A stretch of 64,000 nucleotides of DNA from Polytrichum commune (GCA_950295325.1 OX485805.1:53592758-53656757), one strand, 5' to 3'. Numbered from the stretch's first letter, positions 12,512-26,135 are shown. Program-made: numbers and translations. Notes: a model not told the origin generated them from the sequence alone.

Positions 12512-13749
12512 CCTTGCACGTCAACACATTGCCACGTAATTAACCAGCATGTTCACGTTCCCAAGTTGGTGCACAATAAGGATTTCCCCAAGTTGATTAA
12601 AGACCATACACTACTAGAAGATGTGATCCTAGAACACGCTTTCATTAGGAAATGACCCCATTCACATGAGTCAAGTCCAATCTACAATTGTCAAAGATTG
12701 AACATAATGCATGTAAATGGGGTCATGCCCTAATGAATGCCCGAGTCAAATGGGAAGTGTGTTCTAAGCCCCACAATACCTTGTGAATAAATGAGGAACT
12801 TGGAGTTTGGACATGAATCTATTATAAGCATCTCGAACCTTATAACCCTGCATTTGCACCTGTATTTGTCCTTTGATTTTCTTTTTACTGATACCTTTAA
12901 TACCAAAAAAAATCACATAAGAAGCATGGTATACAATGTCATGTAATTTGATAGAAGTTGCAAACTTTATGGCAACTAAACTTTTGGTTGAATTTGCAGT
13001 AGCAACAAAAATATTTTACCAAACGAGACATCAAATCTTGGGTAGGTTACTCATGTCAATTTTAAAACCTACTTGCAACAAATATAGAGTGAAATCAAGC
13101 ACCTAGTCATTGGAGGTAATATTGATAGTAATACCACTTGTATTATGAGACCATGGATATGGAACCAATGGTCTTATAAGAACTTTGAGAGTTTATTGCA
13201 TTTGTATATCTACTAGAATTTGTTACAAAAACGGGTACAAAATGAATACAAAACGAGAAGCATATCACACAAGCAAGATCGTATAATCCTTGAGAGCTAG
13301 AGAGCAAAACCGAGATTTCGATTCATTTCTCTCTCAACTTCGGTGTTTATTTAAGGTCTTTGATCATCACCACCTCCTAGGACGATGGGGCACCATATCG
13401 GCACCTAGTTGGCCGGGGATTCGTGGCACTCATGTATTTTCATTAGTGTAAGTTCATTCATCTTTGCATATGAGATGAACCACTTTAGACACTATCTTAC
13501 GTCTTCGGCTCCTTGTCTCAAGGGTTTCAAAAATACCAAGTTTTAGTAGTTCTAAATAATCCCAATTTAATCTAATACTAAAGGCAATAATATAAAGGGT
13601 GTTAGACATTAAGAAAAAAACCTCATATAGAAGCAAGTGGGTGCATCATGCGTTGCCAATCTATCATTACTAGTCCGGTTATTTTAAAGAAATTAATATG
13701 GGCGGACATTAAATAGCCCCTCACAAACTGTTGGCCATCCCACCTAATT
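12512..13749. other. Intergenic, no gene seen
   Basis: AT-rich with no recognisable coding region. It includes one arm (about 13403-13436) of the inverted pair described separately. Confidence 0.5.
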
Positions 13750-15226
13750 CACGGGGGGATCACTCCATTGTCAAGTTGAACACCACGTGCGACCAAAAAA
13801 AATCTTCTTTTGGTAAGTTGCACCACCGAAATGGGTCAAAATTTTATCAATTTTTTTTTCATGAGTAGATATACACAATACCTATGACATAGTTAAAAGT
13901 GGTAACTAAATTTGATGATTTTTTTTTACCATAAAACATACCGTTTCTAACTAGAATGACACATAATTGAACTAAAACAATTACTAAAAAAAAATAAAGA
14001 TGACTAAAATTTTCAAAAAAGTATACAAAAGATACTATCAATGGTTATGTATATGTAGAAAAAATATCATAAATTTTAAAATTATATATGGCATGTAATA
14101 TAGGGGTAGCAAACTTTGTCCGCACGTGGTGTCAACTTGACAATGAAGTGACCTCCCCGTGACCTAATTTCGAAAAAAACATTGCCCTTGCATTCTTGAA
14201 GGCTGCTTGACTACGTACAAATCCCATATTGAATGCACTTCACCTTCAAGGTCTAAAATCCAATATATACATGTGCACTTCCAATTAGTAAATAAGCAAT
14301 TGATTGGGATTTCATTCTTGAAGTGAAACCATCAATCAAGCACGTAATTAACTTGGAGGTCAAAAATATTACAAAATCCTCATTAATATTGAGGATATAA
14401 TTTTGTGACTTACCATTTTTCATTATCTTTGTCATTCTAATAATAGATCAGTACAAATTTTCATAAGATGACCAAAATGAAATAATGAAGATAGAATATA
14501 GAACATATAACAAAAATATCATATAGAAATCAATTTTATTTTTTAGATAATATAATATGAGGTATAAATAAATGGTATGTTATTTGGCATTAGACTTGTG
14601 GGACAACGTTATGGATGGGGTATACTCAGAAAATCATAAGTTTCTGACTACAGTCTATCTAAATTATTGTAATATTTTATCCTCATCACATATTGTATAA
14701 TCTTTAAAATCACATGATGTATATTAATTATTTTATATTATTATTATTATTATTATTGAATTGATTTTTGAGTTCATCAATCTACCATAAGGTGATATAT
14801 ATTATTTTGACATATTACAAATGTTTGAGCAATCAAACCCGTGCAAAATAAATGAATTATGAACAAAAAAAAATGTCTATGACAACACGTCATAATTATA
14901 TGTTGCACACGTTGATATCTTGCGATATTTATCAAAGTAACCATGTGGAATTCAAAGCCACATCATGGCCTTGGAAACAATTCATGGGAGGTTAGAAAAT
15001 AGGCTTAGAGCATCCAAGGCCACATCGTTGCCCCTTGCCAACTAATTAATATTTACAAAATAGTTAGTAATTCACAATAGCTGTAAATGAGAAAATAGGT
15101 CTTACATGCCAACTTGGAGGTGTTTCACTAAAGTTAGCTCCATCCGAGCTTCTTGATGGACTCATCCGATTTTTGTTACCGGATGACTTTGCTTGAGTGC
15201 CACGAATCCCCGGCCCACCTAGTTGC
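13403..15226. repeat. Inverted repeat pair (~34-bp arms) enclosing ~1.8 kb
   Basis: GGCCGGGGATTCGTGGCACT at the left arm reappears inverted at the right arm (about 15192-15226) with only a few differences further out. The pair may be the ends of a 1.8-kb non-autonomous transposon into which the MITE at 13750 inserted. No target duplication could be assigned. Confidence 0.45.
13750..14161. mobile_element. hAT-type MITE, copy 1 (412 bp, perfect 8-bp TSD)
   Basis: Long imperfect inverted ends of about 40 bp start CACGGGG and include CATTGTCAAGTTG and ACCACGTGCG. The direct repeat ACCTAATT lies at 13742-13749 and 14162-14169. The 8-bp duplication points to a hAT-type transposase. The interior is AT-rich and non-coding. 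A nearly identical copy lies at 58433-58842 with its own different 8-bp duplication, which confirms the ends. Confidence 0.95.
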
Positions 15227-18054
15227 CATTCTACGATGACGAGGCGTCCTTGACGACGAGGCGTTTACGACGATTGGGCGTCCTCGACGACGAGGTTGGG
15301 TCTACAGACACCTAATCATCGACGATAGTGTCATAACATGATTCAAAGTACTATAGGGTCCTTGATTATGAAGGGGGAGGACTTTTATACATTTAATACA
15401 AATAATTTGACTATTGTAGAGGGCTCCCTATTCCAACATAAATCAAAATTTTAACCCTCAAAATTTGCCACATGCCATGCTCACATTTGCCAAGACCCAC
15501 TTGTATCCCATGTGGAAACTACATTCCGACACATGTAAAGATGAATTAGGGAGCCCTCTATATTATTTGAGATGCAATTATAATAGTTGATGGCTTGGGA
15601 GGCTAGGGATTTTAGAACATCTAACAAAGTCTTTACCAGATTTTTACTAATTCCAAAATAATGTATAATTTGAATGCCAAATCTATCATGGTATTATAAC
15701 TAAAAAGAAAGGTTATTTTATTGGTTTTGTGCCCTTGGATGGCAGAGCCTATGTAAAGGCATAATGAGAGGACAAAGTCCTTAGTTGGTAATAGAGGGTA
15801 AAGCATATGCTTAATAAAAAGCAAACAAGGTAAAAATAGAGTTATGAATTTTGAAGTGTTTATAGTTGAACTCTCAATTATATAAGTATTTTATATTGAT
15901 CAATTCTTAAAATTTTATGATAAATCAGCTGAAAACCTATTTAATATGTGTGTTCTAGAAGATTTTAACACTCAAACTCTATAACTTCTTACACCATAGA
16001 TTCTAGAAACTATGTGTGGGAGAAGATTTTAGGATCTTGTAGACAAATAGAGTCTAGAATAATAACAATGTGTATATTCTTAGAATATTTTGGAAAAAAT
16101 ATTCTAAATATTCTAAAAAATGGATTTGAAATCTTCATAAAAGTAGATTCTAGAAAAAATTATAACATTAGATTTCAAAAAACTTCAAGTACTGCAGATT
16201 TCAGAAGCTTTGCAGAAGTAGATTTTAAAATTTTATAATGATGAAAATTTGATAATCTTCTAAAAAGTAGGTATTTAGAATCATCTAAAATGTAGATTTC
16301 ATCATCTTTGGAGAAGTACACGGTAGGCTCTTCTTTTTAAATAAATTTGAGAAGCTTGTTATGCACTAGACTCTAGAAACTACATCAAATATAGACTCTG
16401 GAAAATTCTCACGGCTTGGTATCTAAAAACTCTTCAAGAGATTGCTCGGAAGTCTCTATATATACTTATTTTCTAACATTTCTTAGAACCCTAGGAGCTC
16501 TTATCATGTCTTTCAATTTCACATAGTTTCATCCATTTTATCCACTTTAATCTACTTAATACAATGGCTTTGCAATTTTATAGTAGGTTCAACTTTTGAT
16601 ATTTATTAAGAAGCATGGCAAAAATATTTTGAAATTTGTGGAGTCAAATTGCTAAAAATATGAAAAAATAACAAATACCTAAGGATAGTAGGTGTGAAGC
16701 ATGTGGGATGTTGAGATGGTGAGGATGAGGTTTGCTTAAGCTATGTTATGACCAAAGTGGCTTTACTAGTTGTTATTAAGGTCGCTCTTGGTCATGTAGG
16801 ATTCCTTAGCCTTAGGCAATGTAACCCACTACTAACTGATTTAACAATCTTATAACTTAGGAGATTAGGTTAGCTCATAAGCCTTTGACTAGTTCTTATT
16901 TCCATATTTTTCTAAGTATTTGTATAGAACTGCCAATTACTTAGACCTTTACACTTTAGCCCAATAATTTGTCTTTTAGGATTTCATAACCTATGTTTTT
17001 ATGAGTAATAAACCTCTTAGGAATTGAGCTAGTGGAAGCCTTAATTCCTAAGAGTGAGGAAGAATATTCTCTTCCATGTATATTTTGAACTGCGTATTTT
17101 TCAAATACACCTCTAAGATAATTTACTTTTAGAATGCTAATATGTTGAATTTATCACTAAGGAATCCTTTTAGACTTTCTAGAAATCCACATGAATTAGG
17201 TGCTCACGTTTTTCAAGTTAATGTTCCCATAAGACCTTAATGTCAAGATGAAGTATCTTTTGAGTAACAAGGAATTTGCATGCTAACATCATTCTTAACG
17301 TATATTAATAGTTGTAGATATGTTTATCCATTTATGACCTATGGAATCTAAGTCAAACATTCTTCATTCTACTTGCCAAAATTCTCTTTGTTTATAATAC
17401 CTTATAAGTGTTTCGAACATGATTCAAAATGTATGTTCTTTAATTAATCGTATTCCAATTTTCCTAATTGATAGGATGTTCCTTGTGTTGAACTTCTAAG
17501 TTGTATTGAGTTCTTATGCTTAGTAGTTTTCTATGAGGCAAGCACCCAATGCTTTTCAAGTTCATATTTTCCCAAGACCTAATGTCAAGATTAAGTGATT
17601 GTTCCTTATCAATTATAAGGATCTATTCATGTCTCATAATACTACCTTCCCATTGTAGTGTTAAGACTACTTCTCTTTAGTCAAGATTCTTTCTCTAATT
17701 CCTTCAAAAAACCTCCTTCTATTATAAAAAGAATATTCCAATCATTAAGTAAAAGTTTGACTTAGGAATTAGAAATGATGTTTCATTTGGTTTGAGAGGT
17801 TGGAGAAGATTTGACAGTGGAATGTCCGTTGATTTGGTTGGCTCGAAACTCCAAGTCGTTTTGAACTTCCAAAAGTCACCTCCAACTCCAAAAAGGGTTG
17901 AGGCGATCCCAAATTACTCTTTGCCGTCCAATAATAATTACCCTCATTTGCACCTAGGTAACACATCCACTTAACAATCCCCTTAAGTAGTATTAATCCA
18001 CCTAAACTAGAGGAGTGGTAAGTGTGCTTGCCCTTTTATATGACCGATTCTCAT
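14170..18054. other. Long AT-rich stretch without genes
   Basis: No coding region is seen. It contains a short ATT/TTA microsatellite near 14733-14757, a run of GACGAGGCGTC-like repeats near 15235-15300, and a segment (about 15950-16480) where TTCTAGAA and variants recur in a very AT-rich context. The rest is unique-looking. Confidence 0.5.
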
Positions 18055-18345
18055 TTTGAATGCCATGCAATTGTTCAAGTGTCCGCGTCATAGTTGAGTG
18101 TCGAAGTAATTAATCCGATTGATCAATTTTCACATGCTTGTTCAAGTGTCCTAATTCCTAAGTTAACCGATCCAATTGATCAATTTTCACCTCTCTCGGA
18201 AATCTTCAAGTATTCCAATCCCTAGGCTAATTGATATGGTTGATCAATTTTCACTTTATCTTGGAATCTTCAAGTCTCTTGGTAATTGATCCGGTTCATT
18301 AATTTTCACTTTGTCTTGGTATCTTCAAATCTCTTGGTAATTGTG
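18055..18345 (+). repeat. Degenerate tandem repeat, ~56-64 bp unit
   Basis: Four or five direct copies share TTGATCAATTTTCAC followed by a CTTCAAGT-containing spacer (near 18120, 18178, 18241 and 18295). Non-coding. Confidence 0.7.
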
Positions 18346-19254
18346 TAAGTTATACGAGTATTTAATTAAGTTCTCAAGTGCTCAAGTTTCCAAGTTTTCC
18401 AAGTAATTTCTCAAGTGTTGAAATTAACATTATGAGGTAACAATTTCCGAGGTAACAACGTGACACTTCTTGTAAAATTCCAAGACCGGGGGTATTATGG
18501 TGCTCTCAGGCTCTTTGTTCCTAAGGTTCCCTTGATTGTTCCCGATACTTGTCCTTCGTTCCCGAGTTGGGGGAACTTTGTCTCTCTTTCTCAACTCCCG
18601 CTCTTATGAATGGCTCCTTCTCCTCTCAGCTCCTGCTCCTACGAATGTGTGTGTCTCTCCCCCCCCCTTTTGGATATGATCATGCTTTTGCTCTTATTGG
18701 TGCTTCTCATTCTTCCTTTTGATAATTATGCTCTTAGTGTCCTATATAGTTGCATGTTTGGAACCTAAGTGACTTTGATTCAAACCCTTTTGGCATCACA
18801 TTTGGCATTTTTACATTTTAGGAGTCGAAATTTCATTTCATTTAAATAAAATAATAATTTTTTTCCATTTTTAATAATCATTTGGCACTAAACTTGCTTT
18901 GAACATACAATATTATGCCAATTTTACATTGAAACTATAATGTCAATTTACACCACCATTGTATAGTACGACCATAATTATGCCATTTCTATTAGATTGA
19001 ATAGATCAAGTGGGATAGAACCTATCATGGGCATGCTATCTTGTGTAAAGTCACCATTGGTGACCCTAATAACATTACAAGCAACGAGTCATTATATTGC
19101 ACAATTCATTTTCTAGACTAAAGGAGGTGGTGCATGTGAAGTTACTCATTCGGTTCTAGGTTAATCTAGACACATGCATGAAATTTGGACAATGTGAAAA
19201 TGTACATATATGTAATCATATTAGTGGATCCAACTAGACCAAGGACTTGTTTAC
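18346..19254. other. Intergenic, no gene seen
   Basis: AT-rich with C-runs near 18658. No recognisable coding region. Confidence 0.45.
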
Positions 19255-19618
19255 ACTACACAAAATATTATATTTTGTGTCACTATGGTAACTTTTTGGA
19301 TGACACTTATGAATAAGTGAACAAATATTGTCATGGATGATGGATGGATGAGTGGATCCATTGGCCAAAACTCTACCTTCCCTTGTCATCAACTTGTAAT
19401 AAAATACTGTCATAAATGATTGAACTTTGGATGAAAATTCACTTGGTAAGTGATAGTAATTGCAACACTGTAAATCTATAATGCCCTAAAAAATCTAAAG
19501 GAATGACAAATACTGTTGGGTTCAAATTTAGTGTTGGTGACACTATACCGTGGTTTACAATTAGTATTGAGCAAGACAATTAGAATTGGTGACACTAAAA
19601 TATCATATTTAGTGTAGT
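19255..19618. mobile_element. MITE, family A, copy 2
   Basis: The ends ACTACACAAAATATTATATT and the complement of CATATTTAGTGTAGT are inverted. The interior matches the copy at 5581-5961. A further partial copy of the right half follows at about 19690-19808 (GACACTAAACGG through ATATTTAGTGTAG). Confidence 0.75.
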
Positions 19619-19810
19619 ATCCAATGATCATGACTATTGCTTTCTAAATTCTTTCATTGGTGGAGGAATGAGTCGCGTCCCACCTTGCTTTCATAAGGTG
19701 GTCAAATATGGAATGACAAATAATGTTTAGTTTACATTAAGTGGTGGTGACACTAAACGGAGACACTGCAATTAGAATTGGTGACATTAAATACGATATT
19801 TAGTGTAGTC

Positions 19811-21085
19811 CTAGATCATTCCACATGTAAAAATTCCTCCTGCAGCAATTACTTGTGCATGAAACTGCCAAAGTTAGTCTCCACTTCCCGGCTTATTAGG
19901 CTAATAAGCCCCACACCTCTTTGAGACGGCCCCCACCACTATTAGCTAAGGCGACAAATTAGCACCACTAGCCCCGAATTCGTGTCCAGTCAGACCCATT
20001 TGAGATGCATAAACCACAAATCTATGGGAGTCAAGGTCTTACTAAACCCCTTTCTTTGGGTATAGTGGGGGGCCCAGGTCAAAGAGGTGGGTGTCAAGAC
20101 CCGGCCCCGCTTCGTTGCAAGCACACGTTGAATGCGGTGGGTCAAGATCAATCACCGAATCGCCACCAAATATGGAGCAATCTGCAGACTTCGAAGTAGG
20201 CGCCATGATGTGGGGAATTAGGAACAGTGTGAAGGCAGAAGTTGGTCACGTGTCAGACGCATTTTATGCAGCGCGGAGCAGAGATGATCGAGCCGCGGCC
20301 CGCGAGCAAATCGATGCAAGGCAATATCAGAGGAAATAGATGATACTTCCCCCAGGCCATGCCTCCCTAACCGATCCCTCTGTCCTCCCTCCGATCCAGG
20401 ACGGTGCACGACCGCATGACTCCCCACCATGACTTAAGCCTAGTCGCCGTTGCTTCATCAGTGCCAGTCACATTCGATCGCTACCTGAGGGTGCAAACTG
20501 CATGCTTTATAGTCTTACGCGAACCTGCTGCTTTTCACATTCACTCATCAGCTCCCGCTCTAAATTCTTCCTTCTACTGCAGATTCAGATTCAGGTCCAG
20601 GGTGCGCAACCCATTTTTGATTCATCTAGAGCTTCTTGTTACTGACCACTGCACGGGGTTGTGTGGACCCAACAACTTTGAACGCATGCCGCAAGTCCTT
20701 GAATCTGCTGCGTCTCACTTCCATTCAACTCTTGCTGTGCTTTCCTCCTACTGCAGGTCCAGTGTGCACAATCCATCAAGACCTTCGTGTATCTAACACT
20801 GGGGCTCTGTGGATGTGAACTTATAAAACGTGCCAGCTGTATCTTAGAAGAAGATAGAAGAGGCTATGATAGTCTAGGATCTATCATCTTTCATTACAGC
20901 ATTTAAAGATTTTTTCTTCATAATCTTCCAGATGGAACCCAAACAGCGTTCCTTCGACGTATAGGTATAGCTACGCAGCAGTGTAAGAACGAGCTTGAAC
21001 GAAACTGGTCGACTTGACTTACATTTCCGATCTGTGTCCGATGGCTTATTTAGGATGTGCAGTGCGGAAGGGTCATGGGATCCAC
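19811..21085. other. Upstream region of the cytochrome b561 gene
   Basis: From about 20.0 kb the composition shifts to higher GC. This fits a promoter and 5' untranslated region of the gene that follows. The frames at 20091-20339 and 20404-20796 show no family motif and are probably chance. No core promoter element could be assigned with confidence. Confidence 0.4.
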
Positions 21086-22981
21086 ATGGCAGCAGTGGGA
21101 ATGCTAGTGGTGCTAAGTTCTGGTATTAGTGTGGTTGCGCAACCGGTGGCGTCTGGACCGGTGGCTGGACCGGTGGATCCCAATCAGGGCAACCCTTGCT
21201 CCATTCAGTGGTTCGAAGCCCACGGGTGGCTCATGTGGCTGGCATTTGGGGTGTTCTTTCCCATCGGCATCCTCGTCTCCAGATACGGTCAGTTCTACTT
21301 CCGGCAGTGGTTCTACACTCACATCGCTCTCCAGGTACTCTAACATGTTGCATTGCCCAGTCTCCAATCTTTTTCCTTTGCAATCTTTTTTTGATGAAAA
21401 GATGTAGTTGCTACTGGTAAAAATCATGTCATTTTTGGAAGGATGGTGGTCTCCCATTCTGCTGTCCTACAGGATTTTCTGCAATGGTGTTGATTTGAAA
21501 ACATTCATTCATGTTTGATGACATGCGCAGGTTGCAGGAGTGATCTTGTCCACAGTTGCCGCAGCCATTGCTATCAACAAATTTCAAGTTGTGCCTTTGA
21601 ACAACACGCATGTGAAGCTAGGATTAGCCATCATGATCCTTATCTGGCTCCAACCTCTTCTTTCAATCGTCAGGCCAAAGAGGTACTCTAAGCATTTGTG
21701 TGCTGCTCTGAACTTGGTGAAGCCCCAGCCGGACACAGCTTGATCTTGCTAGTTTGGTGCGACTTTTAAACGTGCCTAAAATAGATAGTCTGGATCTTTT
21801 GGTCGGTTCTCCATTTTCTGGATGATAACCAAGTTCAAGCCCGGTCTCTGAAACTTGTAGACATCGGACTTGAAATTCCTACATGTTTAAATTTGAGTTG
21901 AACAGGAAAATCAATCGAGAAAAAACAGGGCCTAAGCTTAAGGCAAAGCTCCACAATATGAGGCTCATATGAAGGGCTCAGATTCTTTTACCTTGGCCCA
22001 CCATATTTGCAAGCTTGAAGAGCTTGAGCTGCGCCTGTGTGTGGCAATGGCATGAGGAATGGTTTTCATAATGTGAGTCTTCTTTAGGAAATACTTCTGC
22101 GTGGTGTTATCAACTTCACATAACGAAGTGGATTTTACTCGTGTGAAAGAAATCGAAGTGTGAATAACGTTTCTCCTGCATGAACCTCTTGTAACAACTG
22201 CTCCTAAATTCAGTTTGTTTGTCGTAAGCTTAACCATCCGATCTGCTAGTCTTGGGTGCAAGGGCAGATTATAGATATTCAACATTACCGGGAGATCGAA
22301 GCAGCCTTCCTAGAGGCTATTTTGGTGTATGAGGGTAGAGAGTTCTATCTTCAAGAGCTAAATTTCTCTTTTTTGTGTGATGCAGAGGAGCTGCATCCAG
22401 GCCAGTTTGGTATGTAATGCACTGGTTATTCGGCACCACGGCTGTTGTCCTGGGATGGTTCAACATCTTTAAAGGCTTGGACGAGTATGTGCAGGCTTGG
22501 GCGGGTGGTGAACGGAAGGTGAGTCGTACATTGGATTGGCTGCGAAATTCAAACAATTAAAGCACCCGACTGCAACCCGCTGGGCATGGTGTTACTATAA
22601 TGTAGATGGAAGTTCAGTGTTTTGGCATCTTGTGGGAAGTCTGATTTTGTGGTGCTTGGTGAGATTAATCTGCGGCCTATATGGCGGGCTGCATTGTGTT
22701 GGCTTAATAGGCAATAATATTTAATTATTTCTTTATCGGTTTTATTTGTACAGGCGTGGTACGTGATTTGGGGAGTCCAGGTAGCGATCATGTCCTTCAT
22801 ATACCTCTTTGTGGACAGGCTTCCTCACATAAAGATGCAATCGAGCGACCCTAGAATCGTGAACCCAAATATCAAATATGATATACCTGTGGGACAACAT
22901 GACAGAGGCTATGAAATCGAAGTGAAAACTGTGTATGGGAATGGCAGCTCCAGCAACCTTACGGCAGAATCCGGTCAATAG
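21086..22981 (+). CDS. Cytochrome b561 domain-containing protein (4 exons)
   Basis: Exons are 21086-21334, 21531-21682, 22386-22518 and 22754-22981, all with GT-AG introns, giving 762 nt and 253 residues. The start ATG at 21086 opens a hydrophobic signal-peptide-like stretch (residues 1-20). Five further hydrophobic helices follow (about 47-66, 84-99, 110-130, 143-162 and 173-195). The four histidines expected to hold two b-type hemes are present at His46, His79, His110 and His146. Plant members of this family without a DOMON domain are predicted transmembrane ferric reductases or monodehydroascorbate-linked electron carriers; the substrate here is not visible. The C-terminus is a hydrophilic tail with a Ser/Asn-rich end. 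The frame is intact across all exons, so this is probably a functioning host gene. The upstream ATG at 21014 would add 24 unlikely residues and mask the signal peptide. Confidence 0.88.
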
Positions 22982-24645
22982 AACTAGACGTCGTAAATTC
23001 GGACATGCAGAGAAATGGTATTCTGGTGGCTAAGGTTCCATTGTGGTTTTTTAGAGAGCCATAAATATTACTGGCGGCCCTGGGCTTATAAGGATGTCGA
23101 CGGACTACGAGCTCTAGAGGCGGTGCACTTTTGTACAGAATGGGCGTCAACGCTAGATACTTCTGTAGATTATTACCTGCACATTTACAATTGCAAATAT
23201 ATAATAGGTAGGAGGCCGAGATAGGTAGATCAGGATTCTTTAGGCATGCGATGAGTGCTTCGCAACTAGAGTCTTTAGATATGAATTAGACGGTGGTCAG
23301 ATCCCACCATTGTCTAATGATGTGGCTATGAGCAAAAAAAATCAGAAATTACATCCTCTGAATTGCATCCCTCTCAATCTCTCCTCCTCGCAATTTCCCA
23401 ATTTGAAAATGAAATTTTGTAGCAACTTGTTGCTCATTTCAACCTTCTGCCCGGAATGAAAAGCTCCATATAATAAAGTACTGTAGTTGTTAGTGAGGTT
23501 TAAGTCCTTGAATCGGCAGTGCCGGAAGAGAATAATGTTACCAGCTTCCATTTGATGCAGTCCTTAAATTGTCTTTAGCTCTGTATGTGACCAGACTGTT
23601 ATGTCTTGCATCATCCATCGAAAGAAGAGTTTCTGGCAAAAACCCTGCTTATGAATGTATTCACATAATCCCACACTCCACATGTCCTGATCTGCAGAAG
23701 ACCCTCGATCCGATCATACCCTGGGAGGTCAGGAAAAAGTGTTGAACTTGTTTTGTGGAGCCAGGCTCTCATCGGAGTCTGCACTTAGCTCTGGACCTTT
23801 CCTTCCTCGTTTGGCTCCAATTACTCGGCCTCCAAGGCGGTCCGAAATTTAATGTCTGGTGGAGCCTGCGAGCAGAAATTCATAGGCTTGGCGCCGAGTC
23901 GGTGCCAATATTAGTTTTAAAAAACTCAGAATTGTAGTGTTATCAGCAGTGGACTCAAATTAGTATACTGGGTTCCAGCCAATACCTGGATCTAGGGATA
24001 TGCAAGCAATTTCTTGGCTTCCCCAGTTCCAACACAAGCCTGCTATGGTGACCTTTGACGAGGGAGGTTTTGTGGCGATGGGAAGTTAACTACGTTACTG
24101 CACTAGGTCCATTCAGCAATACTTGGGAGATGGACATCTGAAATTCAGCAAATATTTTGATTTGAAGTCGGCGTGCTGACCCTTGCCAAGTCGGCGTTCG
24201 CATTGTAGGAATTTGGTTGCAGTGACTTGGGTACGGACAAGTCACTCGCAGCACCAAATGAACGGATTGAATCTTCTAGAGCGGGTAGCACGGCCTCTTC
24301 CTTCCAGTCGATCAGAAAAGCTGGCTAATGAAGCGTTTCAATTGAAATTGCACGGTAGCTTTGCTGGTTGTGCTCTGTTGTAAAACTCGCATATTATGAG
24401 TTTTAATCCCATTTGATTCGCTTTTCCGATGTCTCAAATAGTGATCGGAACGTACTGCAGGAGAGTGAAGAACCTTCATCCGAGGACAAGGAGGCACACT
24501 ATTCCCTACTACATTAGTCCTGGTGCTGCTGGGGCAGGTGAGAATATCAACTTCCAGAACCAAGAGACATAGAGCTGAAGATGAAAATTGAGCTGGAGCT
24601 TGTAATTTCCAAGAACATGCACATGTTCATACTAGGAAAACTTGA
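22982..24645. other. 3' flank of cytochrome b561, no further gene seen
   Basis: Probably the 3' untranslated region followed by intergenic sequence. Short frames carry no recognisable motif. Confidence 0.45.
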
Positions 24646-25351
24646 TGTAAAGAGTACTACAACCCAAATTCGTTTCAAATTCCTACTGATGCTCTTGCTT
24701 TCAAATTTGATTTTGAAGGATTTCAAATTGCGATTGGACCCAGTAGACATGTGTTGATACCTTATTTTATGTTTTCTGAGGACGAGAAATATGAAGAGAG
24801 AACGCGAATGACAGATCTCGAGCACCTAGGAGAAAGGTCTTCAAATTGGGGTTTTGAGGATGCAGAGTTGTTGTTCGAGTATAGAAAGCAGATTCGAAAG
24901 CGGTGCCAACATCAATATATGGAGTATTAAAGGCGCAGCTATGTGGAATAAATTTGGGAAGAATATCTCAGGCAAAACAAGCGATCCATGTGGACTTAGA
25001 TGGGACATTCTAAATAAGTCGAAGGCGTGATCAGAGCATACTGCATCAAAAACGGAAAACAATACTCGCAACTTGATGAAGTTGATGTTCCGAAATAAAG
25101 CTGGCCACCATTTTATGCCTGGCTGGTATCATTATATTGACGTATCTTACAAGCCATCAAAGAAATACCACGAGTTCCAGGTCCAGAAACTTGAAAACTG
25201 GCACAACAAAGTAGCTCCAAACAAGATTCCTTTCGCAATTGATGTTGACCAGCCAGTTAGTTACACACCCTTAATAGATAACTTGCGGCCAGTAGTTCAT
25301 AAAGATGAACCAACTTCAGATGGTTTGGAATCGATTGCATGTTTAGAATAG
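24646..25351 (+). pseudogene. Unrecognised open stretches, possible exons or gene relic
   Basis: A 94-codon stop-free frame runs 24646-24927. It includes FKFDFEGFQIAIGPSRHVLI and a charged segment rich in Glu and Arg. A second frame starts at an ATG at 25073, runs 92 codons to 25351 and includes FMPGWYHYIDVSYKPSKKYH. The amino-acid composition looks protein-like rather than random. I do not recognise a family, find no convincing start for the first block, and several stops separate the two. They could be exons of a small host gene, a decayed gene or chance. No function is proposed. Confidence 0.3.
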
Positions 25352-25622
25352 CATTCTTGATGTACTAATCTGGATAAGTAGGCTTACTACAACAAACTTG
25401 GTTACATGTTGTAGTGAGGCTCCTCAACCTCCAACATGATTACTAAACAGGTGAGCATGTGAAGGAGTTGATTTTGGAATGTAATAAAGCCTTGTATGAA
25501 GTTCGTGATTATCAGATCGTAATTGGTTTTCCGAATTCAGCCTACTTTCCTCGACATATATGATGATATAGGTTTGCCCTAGCATTGTAACATCCCACTG
25601 GTGCAGATCTTACCCCAACTTA

Positions 25623-26132
25623 TGCCCCCTCCCCACTTGACATTAGCTAAGCCTAAAAGTGGGTTCTTAAAAATGAGCGTTCACACTATCGACATTATCT
25701 AGTGCCGAGCCTAGTTGGCAAATGATGTGGCATGGCTTAAAAGTGGAGGTTTCAAGCTAAAACTACCGACCCTCCCATCGGTACCTAGACATGAGGCAAG
25801 AATGTAGGACCTCTAAAAGTGTTGCCTCCCGCTCTTGTGATTGGTTGCTTTTAGTCTTAGCTATGAGGGCACGAGGAGCTCCATTAACAAAAACCGATGG
25901 TAAGTACTAAGGCATTTGGGGATGGGACAAAAACTATCCAACATTCATTGGTTGGTAAATAAAACAATGAACATGTGTGAAAGCTACTTAACTAAAACCT
26001 ACTTGAAAATCTCCGGAGCAAGTTCTTGTAGGTGCATTGGGATAGTCGGATGTTCCGCTATAACCGAGGGAGCTTTACCCGGGTTTTAGGGAAGTCTTTG
26101 GTTATTTGCTAATGCCAAGTGGGGAGGGGGCA
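25623..26132. mobile_element. MITE with TTA target duplication (510 bp)
   Basis: The inverted ends TGCCCCCTCCCCACTTG and CAAGTGGGGAGGGGGCA (about 26 bp with one mismatch further in) are flanked by TTA at 25620-25622 and 26133-26135. A 3-bp TTA duplication is typical of PIF/Harbinger-mobilised Tourist-type MITEs, although the G/C-rich end is not the common Tourist consensus. The interior is non-coding. Confidence 0.8.
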
Positions 26133-26135
26133 TTA

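Noticed and set aside
15950-16480. Cluster of TTCTAGAA as heat-shock elements
   Set aside because: The segment is extremely AT-rich with no adjacent gene, and sites are irregular. Chance or decayed repeat is more likely.
20404-20796. 130-codon frame upstream of cytochrome b561
   Set aside because: No family motif. Its location fits promoter or 5' untranslated sequence.
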